A DNA stretch of 39,057 bases from Lachnospiraceae bacterium. Its GTDB lineage: Bacteria > Bacillota > Clostridia > Lachnospirales > Lachnospiraceae. The notes beneath the pieces were generated by a model. It was not told the DNA's origin, did no database searches, and saw only the letters and a program-made list of their open reading frames with translations. Position 1 is the stretch's first letter; each line of letters starts with the position of its first letter. Of the stretch, positions 25,798-34,182 are shown one piece after another. Both the position numbers and the translations under genes were made by a program. The stretch is from assembly GCA_024403615.1 (NCBI GenBank), contig JAKSRM010000014.1:1-39057 (forward strand), read 5' to 3'.

Positions 25798-27036
25798 TTA
25801 GTCGAGTTTTTCTTTGATTTCCTCAACCTTATCTTCAACTTTTTCCTTAATTTCTTCGAATACTTCTTCTGCTTTCTCGCTAACTTCTTCTGCTACTGTT
25901 TCAAGTTTTCCGAGAGCTTCTGCAGCTGCGTCTTCGAGTTTTTCTTTTACAGACTGTTCTTCTGGTTCATCTGGAACAAGATCATCTTCAAAATCTCTTC
26001 TGCTGAGGCTAATCTTTTTCTCTTCTTCTTTGAAATCAACAACTTTTGCATCGATTTCCTGACCAACTTTCAGTACGTCTGAAGGTTTCTTAACATGTTT
26101 CTTAGAAATCTGGGAAACATGAAGTAAAGCGTCAATACCTGGTTCAAGTTCGATGAATGCGCCGAAGTCAGCCATTCTAGCAACTTTACCGGTTACGATA
26201 TTGCCAGGAGCATATTTTTCCTTAGCAATAACCCATGGATTCTGATCTGGGAATTTGCAGCTAAGAGCGATCTTTCCATCTTCGATAGATTTAATGAATA
26301 CTCTTACTTTATCGCCAACGCTTACGATAGCCTTAGGAGAATCTACACGACCCCAGCTCATTTCTGAAATGTGAAGAAGTCCATCAACTCCGCCTAAATC
26401 TACGAATGCACCAAAGCTTGTAACGGATTTAACTTCGCCTTCAACGATATCGTTAACCTGGAGAGATGCTAAAAGTTCTTTTGCTCTTTCATTCTTAGCA
26501 GCCTGAACTAATTTTCTTCTGTTACCAATAACTCTTCTCTTGCGAGGGTTAAATTCTGTTACGATAATATCGATGTCCTGATCAAGATATTTGTTCAGGT
26601 CTTTTTCAAATACGTCGGATACAAGGCTTGCAGGAACGAAAATCTTAGCTCCTTCAAAAGCTGTGATAAGTCCGCCAGTTGTAACCTTTTCAACTTTAAC
26701 AGTGAGAACTTCTTTGTTTTCGAAAGCTTCTTCAACTCTCTTGTTCGCTTTTTCTTCGCTGATTCTCTTGTAAGAAAGAGCAACCTGTCCATCACCATCG
26801 TTAACTTTCAGGATTTTAACCTGAAGTGGATCACCTACAGAAACTACTGTTGTAAGATCAAGGCTGGAATCATTTGTAAATTCTTCTTTTGTAATGATAC
26901 CATCTGATTTATAGCCAATATTGAGAACGATCTCGTCTGGCTTAACAGATATAACAGTGCCGTCTACAATCTCCCCCGTATGTATTGTTTTGATTGATTC
27001 ATCAATCATTTGCTCAAAGCTTTTTTCCTCTGACAT
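25798..27036 (-). CDS. S1 RNA-binding domain protein (RpsA-like, four S1 domains)
   Basis: A 412-residue protein related to ribosomal protein S1. Four S1 domains can be read: about residues 17-86 (GEIVDGTVISVKPDEIVLNIG), 103-168 (more divergent), 189-257 (EGEVKSVTSFGAFVDLGGVDGLLH) and 274-343 (TGKVARMADFGAFIELEPGIDALLH). An acidic Lys/Glu-rich tail follows. AGGAGG 8 nt before the ATG at 27036 lies inside the ispH coding end, and the gene overlaps ispH by 23 bp in another frame. In several clostridia the two are fused into one polypeptide; here they are separate. As with other four-domain Firmicute homologues, a true ribosomal role is uncertain. Confidence 0.92.
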   Translation of the reverse strand: MSEEKSFEQMIDESIKTIHTGEIVDGTVISVKPDEIVLNIGYKSDGIITKEEFTNDSSLDLTTVVSVGDPLQVKILKVNDGDGQVALSYKRISEEKANKRVEEAFENKEVLTVKVEKVTTGGLITAFEGAKIFVPASLVSDVFEKDLNKYLDQDIDIIVTEFNPRKRRVIGNRRKLVQAAKNERAKELLASLQVNDIVEGEVKSVTSFGAFVDLGGVDGLLHISEMSWGRVDSPKAIVSVGDKVRVFIKSIEDGKIALSCKFPDQNPWVIAKEKYAPGNIVTGKVARMADFGAFIELEPGIDALLHVSQISKKHVKKPSDVLKVGQEIDAKVVDFKEEEKKISLSRRDFEDDLVPDEPEEQSVKEKLEDAAAEALGKLETVAEEVSEKAEEVFEEIKEKVEDKVEEIKEKLD

Positions 27037-27871
27037 TAAGAAAAACCTCCTGGATAATATTATTTGGGGTTGAAGCCCCTGCTGTAATACCTACGTTTTT
27101 AGCGTCTTGCAGATTGGCAATGTCCAAATCCTTAAGTGTCTGTATATAGTAAGTATCCGTACAAAGTTCTTTGCATATGCTATACAGCTTCTGAGTATTG
27201 GAACTGTGCCGATCCCCAATAACTATCATTTTATCGACACACGCCGCAATACGCCCTGCTTCTTCCTGCCGGGCCTGCGTAGCGTTACAAATCGTCTTTA
27301 TAACACATGTATCATAACCTTTTTTCATTATTATTTCAACTACATATTGAAACTTTAATAAGTTAAACGTTGTTTGGGAAACAACACATATTTTAGCGTT
27401 TTTATCGGTCTGAAATTCCTCTGCTTCCTTTTCATCGGCAATCACCGTAACCTTGCCTTGGGACCAACCGATAATCCCTTTTACTTCCGGGTGATTCTTA
27501 TCTCCAATAATTACGATTTCTTTTCCGTTTTTACTTTCTTCTTCAACAATTTTATGGATTTTTTTCACAAAGGGACAAGTAGCATCCACAATCTCCAAAT
27601 TCCATTTTTCAGCTTCTTCATAAATAAATTTTGGAATTCCATGAGAGCGGATAATCAATACATTTCCAGCAATATCTTTTAACTGCTCTACCGAGTCTAT
27701 ACTGTATACGCCTTTTCCTTCCAGTTCCTTCACAACTTCGGCATTATTAATGATTGGCCCGAAAGTGAATATTTTTCTTCCGTCCTTTTTATCAATCTGC
27801 TCATGAACCAGATTGATTGCCCTCTCCACGCCAAAGCAGAAACCTGCTGTCTTTGCTAACGTTACTTCCAT
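27014..27871 (-). CDS. ispH: 4-hydroxy-3-methylbut-2-enyl diphosphate reductase
   Basis: Last enzyme of the MEP isoprenoid pathway; a 4Fe-4S enzyme giving IPP and DMAPP. The 285 residues are the normal stand-alone length. Cluster cysteines are in TAGFCFGVERAI, DATCPFVKKIHK and TICNATQARQ. RSHGIPKF and ITAGASTPNNIIQEV are also family hallmarks. It overlaps cmk by 10 bp upstream and the S1 gene by 23 bp downstream, so cmk-ispH-S1 is one tightly coupled unit. Confidence 0.97.
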   Translation of the reverse strand: MEVTLAKTAGFCFGVERAINLVHEQIDKKDGRKIFTFGPIINNAEVVKELEGKGVYSIDSVEQLKDIAGNVLIIRSHGIPKFIYEEAEKWNLEIVDATCPFVKKIHKIVEEESKNGKEIVIIGDKNHPEVKGIIGWSQGKVTVIADEKEAEEFQTDKNAKICVVSQTTFNLLKFQYVVEIIMKKGYDTCVIKTICNATQARQEEAGRIAACVDKMIVIGDRHSSNTQKLYSICKELCTDTYYIQTLKDLDIANLQDAKNVGITAGASTPNNIIQEVFLNVRGKKL

Positions 27872-28515
27872 AAACCTGCGATTGTTTCTACTACTTCATC
27901 AATGTCCATATTGGAAGTATCCACTTCAATTGCATCCTCCGCCTTGCAAAGAGGTGAAATCTCCCTGGTCATATCCTGATGGTCTCTTGCTGCAATATCT
28001 TCCATGATTTCTTCCAGATTGCATTCCTGACCTTTTTCCATATATTCTTTATATCTTCTTTCTGCCCTTACTTGAACAGAAGCGGTGAGATAAATTTTAA
28101 GATCCGCATTCGGAAGCACCTGAGTTCCAATGTCACGGCCATCCATAACCACATCATATTCTTCCGATAAATCCCGCTGCATCTTTACCAGACGTTCCCG
28201 GACCTTCTGGAATTTCGAAGTGGTAGAAGCCGCACTGCTTACTTGTTCCGTACGGATGGTTTCGCTAACATCTACTCCATCCAAATACATCTTCTGCACG
28301 CCATCGATATACTTAATAACGATTGGGGCTTTGGTGCAGACTTCACTAACAGCTGCTTCGTCCTCCAAATCAATGCCTGCCTGAAGACAAGCAAGACCTA
28401 AGGTCCGGTACATCGCACCTGTATCTACATACATAAAGCCCATTTTCTTGGATAAGATTTTTGCAATGGTGCTCTTTCCTGCACCAGCCGGTCCATCAAT
28501 TGCTAATTTTTTCAT
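27862..28515 (-). CDS. cmk: Cytidylate kinase
   Basis: Phosphorylates CMP and dCMP. The ATG at 28515 is chosen over a longer frame from 28551. AAAGGA precedes it, it opens directly with KKLAIDGPAGAGKST (P-loop), and it forms a four-base ATGA overlap with the upstream flavoprotein stop. That gives 217 residues, the normal length. FMYVDTGAMYRTLGLA, VVMDGRDIGTQVLPNADLKIYLTAS and RDHQDMTREISPL are cmk signatures. The cmk-ispH-S1 order is well known in Clostridia. Confidence 0.96.
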   Translation of the reverse strand: MKKLAIDGPAGAGKSTIAKILSKKMGFMYVDTGAMYRTLGLACLQAGIDLEDEAAVSEVCTKAPIVIKYIDGVQKMYLDGVDVSETIRTEQVSSAASTTSKFQKVRERLVKMQRDLSEEYDVVMDGRDIGTQVLPNADLKIYLTASVQVRAERRYKEYMEKGQECNLEEIMEDIAARDHQDMTREISPLCKAEDAIEVDTSNMDIDEVVETIAGLWK

Positions 28516-29714
28516 ACTGTTCCTTTCGCTGCAGCCTTTCCTGCTGCCCATCCGGTAGAAAATGCAATCTGCAGATTAAAGCCTCCGGTAAAGGCATCCA
28601 CATCCAGCACTTCTCCCGCAAAATATAAATCTTTCTTTAATTTTGATTCCATGGTTTTAGGATCAATTTTCTTTATGTTTATTCCGCCGCTGGTAATAAC
28701 CGCCTGATTCACATCTGCACATCGATCGATTTGTAACTGAAAATCCTTCAGCAGTTCTGTTAAGGCGAGTCGTTCTTGTTTTGTGATAACATTTACTTTT
28801 TTATATGGGTCGATACCACTTAATTTTACAATGACCGGTACAAGTTTGGACGGCAATAATTTACCCAAAGCGTTTTTGAATTCTTTATTTTTCTGTTCTT
28901 CAAAATCTCTTAAAATTCTTGCATTCAAGGTATCTTTATCCAATGCTGGTTTTAAGTCTAAATGAAGAACAAAATCTTTATTATCTTTACTCAGCTTTCT
29001 GGTAATGATACTGGAAGCAGATAAAATAATCGGTCCGGATACGCCATCCCGTGTAAATAACATTTCTCCAAAAGAATGATACAATTCCTTTCCATTCTTC
29101 GTTACCGTCGCGGCCACATTTCGTAAAGATAATCCTTCTAAGTCCCGAATGAACGAATCTTTGCAGATTAAAGGAACCAGCGCAGTCACTGGCTCAACAA
29201 TTTCATGTCCTACATTCTTTGCAAAAACATATCCGTCTCCGGTAGAGCCTGTGGATGGATAGGTGATGCCTCCGGTAGCAACAATAACTGCGTCAGCTTT
29301 CACCGAATCCAAATCCGTAACCTTGGTCCGGAGTTTTACATGAATCTTTTCTTCTCTTATAACTTTTTCCAGGGTTTTTATTACATCAGATGATTTATCA
29401 GACGCCGGAAACATCCGGTTTCCTCGCTCTTCTTTCAGCTTCAGACCAGCTGTTTCAAAGAAATCACATAGATCTTTATTGGTAAAAGAATAAACAGCAC
29501 TGTATAAGAATTTGCTGTTGTTTACCACATTGGAAAAGAAATCGGTAACCTCACAGGAATTGGTCAGATTACATCTGCCTTTTCCTGTAATGTATAATTT
29601 CTTTCCCAGTTTTTCGTTTTTTTCAATTAAGGTGACATCAGCGCCTTCTCTGGCTGCAGCAATCGCCGCCATCATGCCAGCAGGGCCTCCACCAATTACA
29701 GTAACTTTTCTCAT
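28512..29714 (-). CDS. HI0933/BaiN-family NAD(P)/FAD-dependent flavoprotein
   Basis: A Rossmann-type flavoprotein of about 400 residues. The dinucleotide motif is VIGGGPAGMMAAIAAA, followed by KLGKKLYITGKGRCNLTN, ATGGITYPSTGSTGDGY and the C-terminal FTGGFNLQIAFSTGWAAGKAA, typical of the HI0933 family. Members are often annotated BaiN, but the reaction is not established for most. I chose the ATG at 29714, which begins the usual MRKVTVIGGG. The TTG at 29732 also fits the frame, and neither has a well-spaced Shine-Dalgarno. It sits between scpB (14-bp gap) and cmk (four-base overlap), a conserved clostridial location. Confidence 0.9.
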   Translation of the reverse strand: MRKVTVIGGGPAGMMAAIAAAREGADVTLIEKNEKLGKKLYITGKGRCNLTNSCEVTDFFSNVVNNSKFLYSAVYSFTNKDLCDFFETAGLKLKEERGNRMFPASDKSSDVIKTLEKVIREEKIHVKLRTKVTDLDSVKADAVIVATGGITYPSTGSTGDGYVFAKNVGHEIVEPVTALVPLICKDSFIRDLEGLSLRNVAATVTKNGKELYHSFGEMLFTRDGVSGPIILSASSIITRKLSKDNKDFVLHLDLKPALDKDTLNARILRDFEEQKNKEFKNALGKLLPSKLVPVIVKLSGIDPYKKVNVITKQERLALTELLKDFQLQIDRCADVNQAVITSGGINIKKIDPKTMESKLKKDLYFAGEVLDVDAFTGGFNLQIAFSTGWAAGKAAAKGTV

Positions 29715-29728
29715 AGGATCTAAAAAAA

Positions 29729-30424
29729 TCAAACTCCTACATCGATTATTTCTTCTGAATCAATCGGTTCGTCTTCAAACTTCTCGAAAGCATCTTCCTC
29801 TTTCGTTCCTAAGTCCATAGAAATCTGGCCTTCTACGTCTTCCATTTCATCATGAACAACTTCTGGACGGTAACCCAACTCCTCCTCAGCTTCCAACTTA
29901 AAGGATTCTACCTGCTCTGCTTCAATGTTAGGAAGTTCTTCACAACTAGAAAGACCGAAGCGGCGGAGGAATTCTTCTGTAGTTCCTAAAATAATCGGAC
30001 GGCCTGGCGTCGTCAGACGACCTTTTTCCTCAACTAACCCAGCTTCAATTAACCGGTTGATTGCGTGGTCAGAAGTAACCCCACGAATTTTCTCAACTTC
30101 AATTTTCGTTATCGGTTGTTTGTAAGCTATGATGGAAAGGGTCTCTAACTGGGTATCGGTTAACCGGTAAGACTTCGGAATAGACACGATTTTAATCAGA
30201 TACTCATAGGCAAATTCCCGGGTACACATCTGATAAGAATCTTCAATCTCAATAATCTTCAGTCCGCTTTCTTTCGCATCATATTCTTCTTTTAATTCTT
30301 TGATAACAGCTTTTACTGTCTTTTTATCAGCATCTAAAGCAGTGCACAGTTTACCAATCTCTACGGCCTCGCCCATGGTAAAAAGGATTGCTTCAATTAT
30401 CGCTTTCATCTTGCTCGTTTCCAA
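29729..30424 (-). CDS. scpB: Segregation and condensation protein B
   Basis: Winged-helix partner of ScpA and Smc in the condensin complex. KAIIEAILFTMGEAVEIGKL at the start, TLSIIAYKQPITKIEVEKIRGV, then LVEEKGRLTTPGRPIILGTT and FLRRFGLSS are family hallmarks. The C-terminal 50 residues are an acidic tail. For the start, TTG at 30424 has GGAGG 6 nt upstream, whereas ATG 30409 has no good Shine-Dalgarno. I prefer TTG (231 residues), with ATG as the alternative. With TTG it overlaps scpA by 32 bp. Confidence 0.92.
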   Translation of the reverse strand: METSKMKAIIEAILFTMGEAVEIGKLCTALDADKKTVKAVIKELKEEYDAKESGLKIIEIEDSYQMCTREFAYEYLIKIVSIPKSYRLTDTQLETLSIIAYKQPITKIEVEKIRGVTSDHAINRLIEAGLVEEKGRLTTPGRPIILGTTEEFLRRFGLSSCEELPNIEAEQVESFKLEAEEELGYRPEVVHDEMEDVEGQISMDLGTKEEDAFEKFEDEPIDSEEIIDVGV

Positions 30425-31178
30425 TTTTCTCCTCCAAATGTTCGGTATAAAGGATGATGTCGTTATCATTTCCATCCTGCTCTGCCCAGATTTCTCCGGT
30501 CTTCATCAATTCCAAAATAGCCAGGAAAGAAACAATGATATTCATTTTTGTCCGTTGCCGTTCAATAAATTCCCGGAAGCTGAACTGTTTATGATTTCCG
30601 ATAAACTCCCGCAGTTCGGCAATTTTGTCCGGAATACTGATGGCTTCTCTCTGAATTCTTCCATAGCGCATAGCTTCTACGTTAACGAGTTCGCTATTGC
30701 GTTTTACTACGTCATCAAATACCGCCTTCAGTTTTGCGATTGTTACATTTCCAACGAATACATCCAAATCAATTGGTGGTTCATACTGGGCCACTTCTTC
30801 CGGAATGGTTGCGCCCTTAAACATGGCTTTTGACGCAGTAATAGCTTTATCTTTCAGTTCTACGGACATGAACTTGTACATCTTGTATTCAATCAACTTC
30901 TGTACCAGTTCTGCTCTCGGGTCTTCCTCGTTGCCTTCTGCATCTACTTCTTTTGGAAGAAGCATTTTTGCCTTAATGTCCAGTAAAGTTGCCGCCATAA
31001 CCAGAAATTCACTCGTTACCTCTGCATCATGCTTATCCATTTCTGCGAGATACTCCAGATACTGATCTGTAATCATGGAAATCGGTATGTCATATATATC
31101 TACTTTATTTTTTTCAATTAAATGCAGGAGAAGATCCAGAGGACCTTCAAAAGCACTCAGTTTAAATGCAATGTCCAT
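30393..31178 (-). CDS. scpA: Segregation and condensation protein A
   Basis: Kleisin subunit that bridges Smc heads and binds ScpB. The 261 residues fit. The N-terminal FEGPLDLLLHLIEKNKVDIYDIPI and TEFLVMAATLLDIKAKMLLP-like segments are diagnostic, and the C-terminal winged-helix region contains VSFLAILELMKTGEI. It overlaps the metallophosphoesterase gene by 17 bp upstream and scpB downstream. Smc itself is encoded 26 kb away in the same window. Confidence 0.96.
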   Translation of the reverse strand: MDIAFKLSAFEGPLDLLLHLIEKNKVDIYDIPISMITDQYLEYLAEMDKHDAEVTSEFLVMAATLLDIKAKMLLPKEVDAEGNEEDPRAELVQKLIEYKMYKFMSVELKDKAITASKAMFKGATIPEEVAQYEPPIDLDVFVGNVTIAKLKAVFDDVVKRNSELVNVEAMRYGRIQREAISIPDKIAELREFIGNHKQFSFREFIERQRTKMNIIVSFLAILELMKTGEIWAEQDGNDNDIILYTEHLEEKIGNEQDESDN

Positions 31179-32031
31179 TTATTTCTACTACCATCACTTC
31201 AGGTTTATTAAATAATCTTAAATTAACTTTGTGAGAACCGCAACCGGAAGATACAAGCATTGTGGTTTTTTCCAAAACATACTTTCCTTTGCTATATTTC
31301 GGGAACGGTACAAACTGTGGAGAAATGACTCCTCCAATGCCCGGAAGCCTTACGGCCCCACCATGGTAATGACCAGAAAATACTAAGTCGTAACCAGCCT
31401 CTGCATAAGTCGAAAAGAACTTTGGAGAGTGAGCCATAAGAATATTAAATTTCTTCTGATCCGCCTCCTGCAGATTCTTTTGAAAATCCAAAAGTTCATA
31501 GGACGGCCGTTTCAGTTTATCATAGAATTGATAATCAATATCTAATCCAGCCAAAATCGTATTATCATCTAAGGCAACACTTTTATTTTCCAGATAAACT
31601 GCGTTGGTTTGTTCCAAGCCCTTCCGGAATTTTTCTTCCAGGCCCGGAAAATCAGCTTTCTCTTCTGCAATTCTTTTTTCATGATTTCCTGGAGAATAAT
31701 ATACCGGTGCCACCTGACTTAATTCAACGAGCAAATCCATTACCGGTTCTATTTCTTTTCGGTTTGACGCCGTAATCAAGTCTCCTGCTGCCAGAATATA
31801 ATCCGGCTTTGCCTCTTTGATCATTTCAATTAACTGGCCGTTTTTTTCTCCGTAGTGACGGTTATGTAAGTCAGAAATTACAGCAAGCTTGATTTGCTTG
31901 CCTTCCGGTAATTTGTTGGTGTGTAGAATATAATCCGTCCGTTGTAGGGTCTTAAGTTCATACCGAACCCGGATGGTAATTACCACAGCTAAAACTACCA
32001 ATATTCCAACTACGATGAACCATGTCTTCAT
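31162..32031 (-). CDS. Membrane-anchored metallophosphoesterase
   Basis: A 289-residue protein with one N-terminal membrane helix (residues about 3-22) and a calcineurin-like phosphoesterase domain. Metal-binding motifs are in order: VISDLHN, AAGDLI, GNHE, MAHSPKFF and SGHYHGG. It resembles the YaeI/YkuE-type enzymes proposed to act on membrane lipids at the cell surface. It lies 3 bp after the LTA-synthase-family gene and overlaps scpA by 17 bp. A role in envelope lipid or polymer turnover is inferred from the family and neighbour; the substrate is unknown. Confidence 0.87.
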   Translation of the reverse strand: MKTWFIVVGILVVLAVVITIRVRYELKTLQRTDYILHTNKLPEGKQIKLAVISDLHNRHYGEKNGQLIEMIKEAKPDYILAAGDLITASNRKEIEPVMDLLVELSQVAPVYYSPGNHEKRIAEEKADFPGLEEKFRKGLEQTNAVYLENKSVALDDNTILAGLDIDYQFYDKLKRPSYELLDFQKNLQEADQKKFNILMAHSPKFFSTYAEAGYDLVFSGHYHGGAVRLPGIGGVISPQFVPFPKYSKGKYVLEKTTMLVSSGCGSHKVNLRLFNKPEVMVVEINGHCI

Positions 32032-32034
32032 AAA

Positions 32035-34095
32035 TTACTGATAAATAAACGCTTCGGATTTCGAAAGCTGGTATTTGTCTTTTCCTACTTGTGCCAGGAA
32101 GATTTCATCCATTGGCAAAGCAGAATATTCGCATCTTACAAGGCCAAAATCAATCATTTCCGTCTTGTAGTAATCACCATTTACATTAATCATACTCCAC
32201 TTCGTGATATTATCACCTTTCACGTAGAGATATGTTTTTTCATCTTCTATGGTCTTATAAACATCCGTAATGACGATATCTTTAATGCCAAACTTCATGT
32301 TCTTTGTTTTATATGGATTTTCTCCATCAAAAGCAGCTTTCCCACCATATAAAAGGTCATATTCCAGATTCTGAAGTCCGCTAAGGTATTCATCCTCTTC
32401 GTCATTAATATGGGTCTGATGATAACTGTTGATTACGCCATCTTCAATTCCCAGAGCGCCTAAAAGTCTTGGCATTAGCTGATAGGTCTGAAGATTTCCA
32501 AAGTCAAAGGAAAGTCCCATATTATTCCAGATAACATATTCGGTCTGGGTAAGAGTTCCGTCTTTCATGTGTTCTTGCTCTAAGCCCAGGCTTGGAAGAT
32601 GATCGCCGTATAATACCAGAATGGTCGGTTCATTTCTTTCGTTTAAAGATGTAACCAAGCCCTCAATAAATCCATCCATATCATGAATCAGATTCGTATA
32701 ATACTGGGTTGCATAGGAAGTTTCTTTCGTATCCGCACTGGTTACGATAACATTATTCATTCCGGAAACATAATAATTTGGATAACTTCCGTGGCCTTCT
32801 ACCGATACCGTAAAAACAAAATCCGTTCCATCTTCGGTAGAATTCAGGCAATCATTAATACAGCTGGTCAGGATTTCATCCCTTACCCATTTGATTGGAG
32901 TGTAATCGCTGTCTTTCAGTTGCATATACTCCATGGAAGTAAAGGTATCAAATCCAAGATTTGGATATACCGTATGTCGCTGATAGAAGGTCGCATCGTT
33001 ATTATGGATTGCATGGGCAGTATATCCGTTCTTGCCCAAATCATAAGCCATGCTTTCACAAGTTTCCTTCAGTAACACGCCTTTGTACGGAATTTCTCCG
33101 GAGCCAAAATCCTCCAGATTCATACCCGTAAGGACTTCAAACTCTGTATTGGATGTCCCAGCACCAATCGAAGGTACATCAATGTATCCGCCATTATAAT
33201 TCTCTTTCAAGCTTCGGAAATATGGAATCGGGTCGACCGAAAACTCCAGATTATCCATTCGTGTAATATCAAAGAAGGACTCCAACTGAATCATAATGAT
33301 ATTCGGTGTTGCATCCGTAACCTTTGTAATTTCTATTTCGCCATGTTCGCTTTCATCCACCAGCTCGATAATTTCTTCGTTGGAATAATTCTCTGGTTTA
33401 TCTACCCCATTATCAAAAATAGAATTTAAAAAGCAGTAGGTAAAACCATAAGCTTTGTACGCATTTGGCAGATTATTGAAACTGTTGGCAATAAAGCCGG
33501 TATCCAGGGAGATGCTAATTGCGATAACTGTAACCACAATCATGCAAACCAAAACGATTGCATTTCTTACTCTGCGAATGGTTCCCTGAATCTTAGGACC
33601 TTTTTTCCAAACAAAAATAAGAAAAGCAATTCCAAGGACCGCAATCACACCATAAGTTACAAAAGTTATCGGTTTGATATACTTATCCGCAATTCGTAAT
33701 CCGGTCTTTATCATGAAGATATCGGTTGCATTAAACGGTGTGACTCTTTTTGACAGCAGTCCCATATTCACGCAACCCAAAACGATCCAGAAAGCGGATA
33801 CAATCAAATATACAAAAACCCTACGTTTAAACAGTAAAGCAATCATTACAGTGCACGCAATGATACACGCATTTACAAAAAACGGGATAGGATGTTGAAA
33901 CAGGAATCCCCATCCTGCCAGAAATGAAAATCTGGACAACATTTCAACGGCTAATGTTAAAGCAATTGGTAAAAAAACAATGACTAATCCCGTATAGAGA
34001 TTGTTTTTTTCACTGAAAAACGTGTTGAATTTTGAATAGCCTTTTTTTACTCCATTTAAAACTTTCCTGAAAAAACTATGTTCTTCCTCTTCCAC
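32035..34095 (-). CDS. LTA synthase-family membrane phosphoglycerol transferase/sulfatase-fold protein
   Basis: A 686-residue polytopic protein. Five predicted membrane helices (about 32-50, 70-89, 92-114, 142-163, 178-198) are followed by an extracellular alkaline-phosphatase/sulfatase-fold domain. Metal and nucleophile residues fit the LtaS family: Glu272 in QLESFF, Thr314 in GAGTSNTEFE as nucleophile, SVEGHGSYP, and LYGDHLPSLG. It probably polymerises or transfers glycerol-phosphate from phosphatidylglycerol to an envelope acceptor. The start is GTG at 34095, the only start upstream of the helices, with a weak AGGC site. A 23-bp perfect palindrome lies 35 bp upstream. Confidence 0.88.
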   Translation of the reverse strand: MEEEEHSFFRKVLNGVKKGYSKFNTFFSEKNNLYTGLVIVFLPIALTLAVEMLSRFSFLAGWGFLFQHPIPFFVNACIIACTVMIALLFKRRVFVYLIVSAFWIVLGCVNMGLLSKRVTPFNATDIFMIKTGLRIADKYIKPITFVTYGVIAVLGIAFLIFVWKKGPKIQGTIRRVRNAIVLVCMIVVTVIAISISLDTGFIANSFNNLPNAYKAYGFTYCFLNSIFDNGVDKPENYSNEEIIELVDESEHGEIEITKVTDATPNIIMIQLESFFDITRMDNLEFSVDPIPYFRSLKENYNGGYIDVPSIGAGTSNTEFEVLTGMNLEDFGSGEIPYKGVLLKETCESMAYDLGKNGYTAHAIHNNDATFYQRHTVYPNLGFDTFTSMEYMQLKDSDYTPIKWVRDEILTSCINDCLNSTEDGTDFVFTVSVEGHGSYPNYYVSGMNNVIVTSADTKETSYATQYYTNLIHDMDGFIEGLVTSLNERNEPTILVLYGDHLPSLGLEQEHMKDGTLTQTEYVIWNNMGLSFDFGNLQTYQLMPRLLGALGIEDGVINSYHQTHINDEEDEYLSGLQNLEYDLLYGGKAAFDGENPYKTKNMKFGIKDIVITDVYKTIEDEKTYLYVKGDNITKWSMINVNGDYYKTEMIDFGLVRCEYSALPMDEIFLAQVGKDKYQLSKSEAFIYQ

Positions 34096-34129
34096 CTTAA
34101 ATGCCTGGCCTTTCTATTTTAATGTAGGA

Positions 34130-34152
34130 ATGCCTGACGTTACGTCAGGCAT
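34130..34152. promoter_or_regulatory. 23-bp perfect palindrome between nifJ and the LTA-synthase-family gene
   Basis: The half-site ATGCCTGACGT (34130-34140) is repeated exactly inverted at 34142-34152 around a single central T. As RNA it folds into a 10-bp stem with a 3-nt loop, so it may be the nifJ terminator. No T tract follows on the minus strand, which leaves an operator for the downstream superoperon as an alternative. Confidence 0.55.
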
Positions 34153-34182
34153 CCATAAAACGATCTGATTATCATTTTCCTC

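Noticed and set aside
30300..30833. 177-residue plus-strand open frame opposite scpA/scpB
   Set aside because: Fully antisense to two firmly identified genes; no start signal or recognisable domain.
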